From Azorhizobium oxalatiphilum (GTDB lineage: Bacteria; Pseudomonadota; Alphaproteobacteria; Rhizobiales; Xanthobacteraceae), in assembly GCF_014635325.1 (NCBI RefSeq), contig NZ_BMCT01000002.1, positions 124,001 to 188,000 of the forward strand: a stretch of 64,000 nt of DNA, in the 5' to 3' direction. Shown piece after piece: positions 62,900-64,000 of this stretch (its first letter is position 1; every line of letters begins with the position of its first letter). The notes beneath the pieces were generated by a model. The model did not search any database. It saw only the letters and a program-made list of their open reading frames with translations, and had not been told where the DNA came from. The position numbers and the translations under genes were made by a program.

Positions 62900-63593
62900 C
62901 GCCATGCAAGGCGTGCTGACCGCGCTGTTCTGGTCGGTCATCACCATCGGCTGCTATGTGCTGGCGCGGATCATCGCCAAGCGGTTTCCGGCCTGGTGGT
63001 CCTCTCCGCTGCTGCTGGCCCCGATCATGGTGGGGGCGATCATCCTCCTGCTGCATGCGGGCTATGCCTCCTACATCAAGGGCACCCACTGGCTGGCGCT
63101 GATGATGGGGCCGGCGACGGTGGCCTTCGCCATCCCGCTCTATGAGCATCGTGAGACCATCAAGCGCCATTGGCCGGTTCTGCTGGCAGGTGTCGCCATC
63201 GGCAGCACCACGGCCATCGGCACCGCCTTCGCGCTGGCCTATTACCTCGACATCCCGGCGGCTCTGCGCACCAGCCTGCTGCCGCGTTCCACCTCCACGC
63301 CCTTCGCCATGGCGGTGTCCAGCGATCTGGGCGGCATGCCGGAATTGACCGCTGTGTTCGTCATCATCACCGGCGTGACCGGGGCGGCGTTCGGCGAGTT
63401 TATGCTGCGGGTGATGCCGCTGCGCTCTTCACTGGCGCGGGGTGCCTTCCTGGGCATGGGCGCCCACGGTGCGGGTGTCGCCAAGGCCCACCAGATCGGC
63501 GCCGAGGAGGGCTCCATCGCCGGCCTCGTGATGATCCTCGCCGGCTGCTTCAACCTGATGATGGCCCCGGTGGTCGCGCTGATGATGACCTGA
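62892..63593 (+). CDS. lrgB: LrgB-family membrane protein
   Basis: 233 residues, polytopic, with LrgB motifs ATVAFAIPLYEHRETIKRHW, RSTSTPFAMAVS and GAHGAGVAKAHQIG. It forms a functional pair with LrgA, translated by coupling through the eight-base overlap. A very strong hairpin terminator follows. Confidence 0.9.
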   Translation: MPDAMQGVLTALFWSVITIGCYVLARIIAKRFPAWWSSPLLLAPIMVGAIILLLHAGYASYIKGTHWLALMMGPATVAFAIPLYEHRETIKRHWPVLLAGVAIGSTTAIGTAFALAYYLDIPAALRTSLLPRSTSTPFAMAVSSDLGGMPELTAVFVIITGVTGAAFGEFMLRVMPLRSSLARGAFLGMGAHGAGVAKAHQIGAEEGSIAGLVMILAGCFNLMMAPVVALMMT

Positions 63594-63618
63594 TCCCGAA
63601 AGCGGGAAAGGGCGAGCA

Positions 63619-63659
63619 AACGAAAACAGGCGGTCCCAGCGGGACCGCCTGTTTTCGTT
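63619..63659. terminator. Strong bidirectional terminator after lrgB
   Basis: A 19-bp perfect stem, from AACGAAAACAGGCGGTCCC (63619-63637) to its complement at 63641-63659, closes on a three-base AGC loop. The arms begin and end A-rich and T-rich, so it can terminate lrgB from the left and ctaA from the right. Confidence 0.88.
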
Positions 63660-63683
63660 CGGATGGCGGGTGCGCCCGTTGCC

Positions 63684-63788
63684 TGGAGCGTTTCCGTGTT
63701 TCATGGAAACGCAGAAACACTCCAACTCATTGATAGAGAACGTATTGTCGCTTGAATTGCAAAGCAATCCAAGCCGGACATGCTCTAG
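63684..63788 (+). repeat. Dispersed palindromic intergenic repeat, copy 2
   Basis: This matches the copy at 57747-57850. The block GTTTCATGGAAAC is identical, and the central hairpin is kept by compensating changes: GCTTG-ATTGC pairs with GCAAT-CAAGC here, GGCTT with AAGCC in copy 1. It overlaps the stop codon of the ctaA gene on the minus strand, ending in ACATGCTCTAG, so the element supplies or borders the stop. Confidence 0.8.
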
Positions 63789-64000
63789 GCCAGGGCGGGG
63801 ACAGGCGCTTGCGCGCGGGCCACATCGCTGGCGTGGACGGTCGCCACGATGAGCACCACGGCAGCGCCGAACTGGTGGGCAAGGGCGATGTCCAGCGGCA
63901 CCATGTGGATGAGCGTCAGCACGCCCAGTGTCGCCTGACCCGCGATGAGGGCGAACAGGATCCACGCTCCGCGCCCCGCCGGGCCGCCGATGCGGCCGGC
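63785..64000 (-). CDS. ctaA: Heme A synthase (COX15/CtaA), C-terminal part, cut by window edge
   Basis: The last 71 codons and TAG stop are in the window. The translation has two hydrophobic segments and the COX15 pattern: [20 protein letters not shown] then [16 protein letters not shown], where the histidines fit heme-binding positions. Heme A synthase oxidises the C8 methyl of heme O for cytochrome oxidase. The rest of the gene lies beyond base 64000. Confidence 0.75.
   Translation of the reverse strand, partial: AGRIGGPAGRGAWILFALIAGQATLGVLTLIHMVPLDIALAHQFGAAVVLIVATVHASDVARAQAPVPALA

Overview
The window is GC-rich, densely coded bacterial DNA. It looks like an alphaproteobacterium of the Hyphomicrobiales (Rhizobiales), plausibly Xanthobacteraceae. 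The grounds are the strong G/C third-position bias, the tmk-holB-metG ... tatD housekeeping order, an Irr-type iron-box candidate, MmgE/PrpD, M32 and MetY genes, and a rhizobial-style dispersed intergenic palindrome. This placement is inference; no 16S or marker phylogeny could be run. I saw no insertion sequences, prophage genes or CRISPR arrays.

Layout. 1-5.1 kb is a glycan-modification patch: a split transketolase, a fused epimerase/GT2 glycosyltransferase, two methyltransferases and a GtrA flippase. 5.4-14 kb is an aldoxime/nitrile utilisation cluster: aldoxime dehydratase, a complete branched-chain-amino-acid-type ABC importer (livFGMH plus binding protein), a divergent nitrilase and a LysR regulator. 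14.5-20.3 kb is a tightly overlapping phospholipid operon matching the poorly understood E. coli ynbABCD genes, with an added acyltransferase and a small membrane protein. 20.4-29.6 kb is a peptide-scavenging operon: an RpiR regulator, a GsiABCD-type importer, and three unrelated peptidases for D-, beta- and isoaspartyl bonds.

29.6-34.0 kb holds an MmgE/PrpD protein, an OmpR-type two-component pair and a divergent proline-rich exported protein. Directly after it (34040-34626) lies the most striking non-coding structure: six tandem ~103-bp units, each with three hairpins. The stems differ in sequence between units but keep their pairing, while the loops are conserved. 35-41 kb has a ferredoxin-reductase/PAS fusion, GlgX, a DUF1801 protein, an M32 carboxypeptidase and a secreted orphan. 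41.2-49.1 kb is an iron-uptake locus: two imelysins, a DUF1513 protein, a di-heme oxidoreductase, a multicopper oxidase and a divergent FTR1 permease. The promoter region carries an Irr-like palindrome.

49.1-49.95 kb is a small foreign-looking patch beside tRNA-Ser: an AT-rich secreted orphan and a truncated gene start. 50.3-56 kb is housekeeping: RlpA, a penicillin-binding-protein homologue that has lost two of three catalytic motifs, Tmk, HolB and MetG. 56-58.4 kb (racemase, AraC regulator, BioY) separates metG from tatD. 58.5-64 kb has TatD, a CoA-binding protein, MetY, a LysR regulator divergent from LrgAB, and the end of a ctaA/COX15 gene cut by the window edge. Two copies of a ~105-bp palindromic repeat flank bioY and ctaA.
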